A stretch of 37,499 nt of DNA from Nitrospira sp. (GTDB taxonomy: Bacteria; Nitrospirota; Nitrospiria; Nitrospirales; Nitrospiraceae), in the NCBI GenBank assembly GCA_029194725.1, contig JARFXQ010000023.1, positions 1 to 37,499 on the forward strand, in the 5' to 3' direction. This document shows, in pieces, positions 36,840 through 37,499 of the stretch (positions are counted from its first letter, which is position 1; each line of letters opens with the position of its first letter). Under the pieces are notes generated by a model that made no database searches, had not been told where the DNA came from, and saw only the letters and a list, made by a program, of their open reading frames with translations. Position numbers and translations under genes: made by a program.

Positions 36840-37051
36840 CGCGCATTATTCACGACGGTTCGTCGCGAAATCGCGCAGTCGCCAAGCGAGACAGGCGCAC
36901 GGAGCCGTGAGGAAGGGAGGCATACTTGAAACAGTATGTCGACCGCCCGAGCGGCGAGCCCGCCTGCCTGGACGCTCTCGGATCGCGTCCAGGCTTGTCG
37001 TAGCGGCGAATCCGCGATTGCAGCAGGAGCGTTCGTGAATAATGCGCGCTA
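36837..37051. mobile_element. MITE-like element with 19-bp perfect terminal inverted repeats and TA ends
   Basis: TAGCGCGCATTATTCACGA at 36837-36855 is the exact reverse complement of 37033-37051. Both ends carry TA, as expected for a TA target duplication; the element proper is 211 bp (36839-37049). The interior has no gene but includes a perfect 10-bp hairpin (GCCTGGACGC/GCGTCCAGGC, 36966-36994) and a smaller one (CATACT/AGTATG, 36921-36938). It separates the heptose kinase from kdsB, and its right end contains the present kdsB start codon. The TA specificity suggests mobilisation by an IS630/mariner-like transposase, but no such gene is in the window. Confidence 0.8.
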
Positions 37052-37499
37052 AAGCGTCACGGTCAGTCACCGTTGTGATCCCAGCCAGATATGGTTCGTC
37101 CCGGTTCCCGGGCAAGCCGCTCGTCGAATTGAACGGCAAGCCGATGATTCAACATGTGTATGAGCGGGCGGTAGCATGTCGTGCCGTTTCCGATGTATTG
37201 GTCGCAACCGACGACGAGCGTATCAAACAAGCCGTCGAGCGGTTTGGTGGACGCGTGATCATGGTCACCGGTGACTATCGGACAGGGACGGATCGGGTCG
37301 CCGCCGTGGCCCGTATGTTTGCGGGCGAATACTTCTTGGACTTACAGGGCGATGAGATTCCACTGAACTCCGAGTTGTTGACGGATCTCATCGAGCCTTT
37401 TCTTGAAAGCGGTGTGAGGATGGGGACACTGAAGCGGGTGATGGACCCAACGGAGGACCTTCTGAATCCCGGAGTGGTCAAAGTCGTCACCGATGCCCG
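37042..37499 (+). CDS. kdsB: 3-deoxy-manno-octulosonate cytidylyltransferase (partial)
   Basis: The first 152 codons of CMP-KDO synthetase, which activates KDO with CTP for lipid A-core synthesis; the gene runs off the right edge. The nucleotide-binding signature VVIPARYGSSRFPGKPL, then PMIQHVYERA, VLVATDDERI, TGDYRTGTDRVA and DLQGDEI are characteristic. The ATG at 37042 lies inside the right terminal repeat of the element at 36837-37051, and AGGAG (37025-37029, twelve bases upstream) also comes from the element, so initiation may be weaker than originally. Without the element the gene would begin MPKASRSV at the end of the kinase gene. Its pairing with the heptose kinase fits an LPS-core cluster. 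Confidence 0.93.
   Translation, partial: MRAKASRSVTVVIPARYGSSRFPGKPLVELNGKPMIQHVYERAVACRAVSDVLVATDDERIKQAVERFGGRVIMVTGDYRTGTDRVAAVARMFAGEYFLDLQGDEIPLNSELLTDLIEPFLESGVRMGTLKRVMDPTEDLLNPGVVKVVTDA

Overview
The window looks like a chromosomal segment of a Gram-negative, non-proteobacterial organism. The heptose-kinase and CMP-KDO synthetase genes imply an LPS outer membrane, while a PyrR-type attenuator controls the pyrimidine genes. Gene content and protein style suggest Nitrospira or another Nitrospirota; this is a guess from memory and no marker gene in the window proves it. No rRNA, tRNA or CRISPR array was seen.

Layout. (1) 1-2.4 kb: two Sel1-repeat lipoprotein-like genes on the minus strand, then a YqgE/AlgH-family protein that carries an export signal. 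(2) 2.4-7.9 kb: an ATP-grasp island with three 312-residue TupA-like paralogues and, after the second, a protein resembling the sugar-transfer-associated ATP-grasp family. The spacers are AT-richer and one holds a short inverted-repeat element. (3) 8.0-11.1 kb: a secreted protein of unknown function and a large protein ending in a CorA-like two-helix domain with a GMN motif. (4) 11.2-22.5 kb: a ten-gene collinear block, pyrR-pyrB-pyrC-DUF4149-carA-sppA-M48 protease-carB-greA-SAM hydroxide adenosyltransferase. It is preceded by a promoter, a PyrR-binding hairpin, an antiterminator and a terminator, with a 38-codon leader ORF laid across them. (5) 22.5-27.4 kb: a decayed RHS island on the minus strand (one long 5'-truncated RHS gene, one frameshifted RHS 3' end, one orphan core fragment and two small membrane-protein genes). 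Beyond it lies a second, diverged copy of the 3' end of the SAM adenosyltransferase gene, so the island appears to have arrived by recombination. (6) 27.4-33.0 kb, minus strand: L-2-hydroxyglutarate oxidase-like gene, a small hypothetical gene coupled to a SEC-C protein, and bioA. (7) 33.2-37.5 kb, plus strand: lepA-lepB-heptose kinase-kdsB (kdsB runs off the right edge).

Four points deserve most attention. A 211-bp TA-flanked inverted-repeat element sits exactly at the kinase/kdsB junction; removing it in silico restores an overlapping gene pair and shows that the element now supplies the kdsB start codon. The pyr leader shows all three mutually exclusive RNA structures expected of PyrR attenuation plus a leader ORF ending on the pyrR ATG. 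bioA and lepA are driven by near-consensus divergent promoters whose -35 boxes overlap, which makes the lepA mRNA almost leaderless. The heptose kinase appears to carry a one-base deletion in a G run just after its well-placed start codon.
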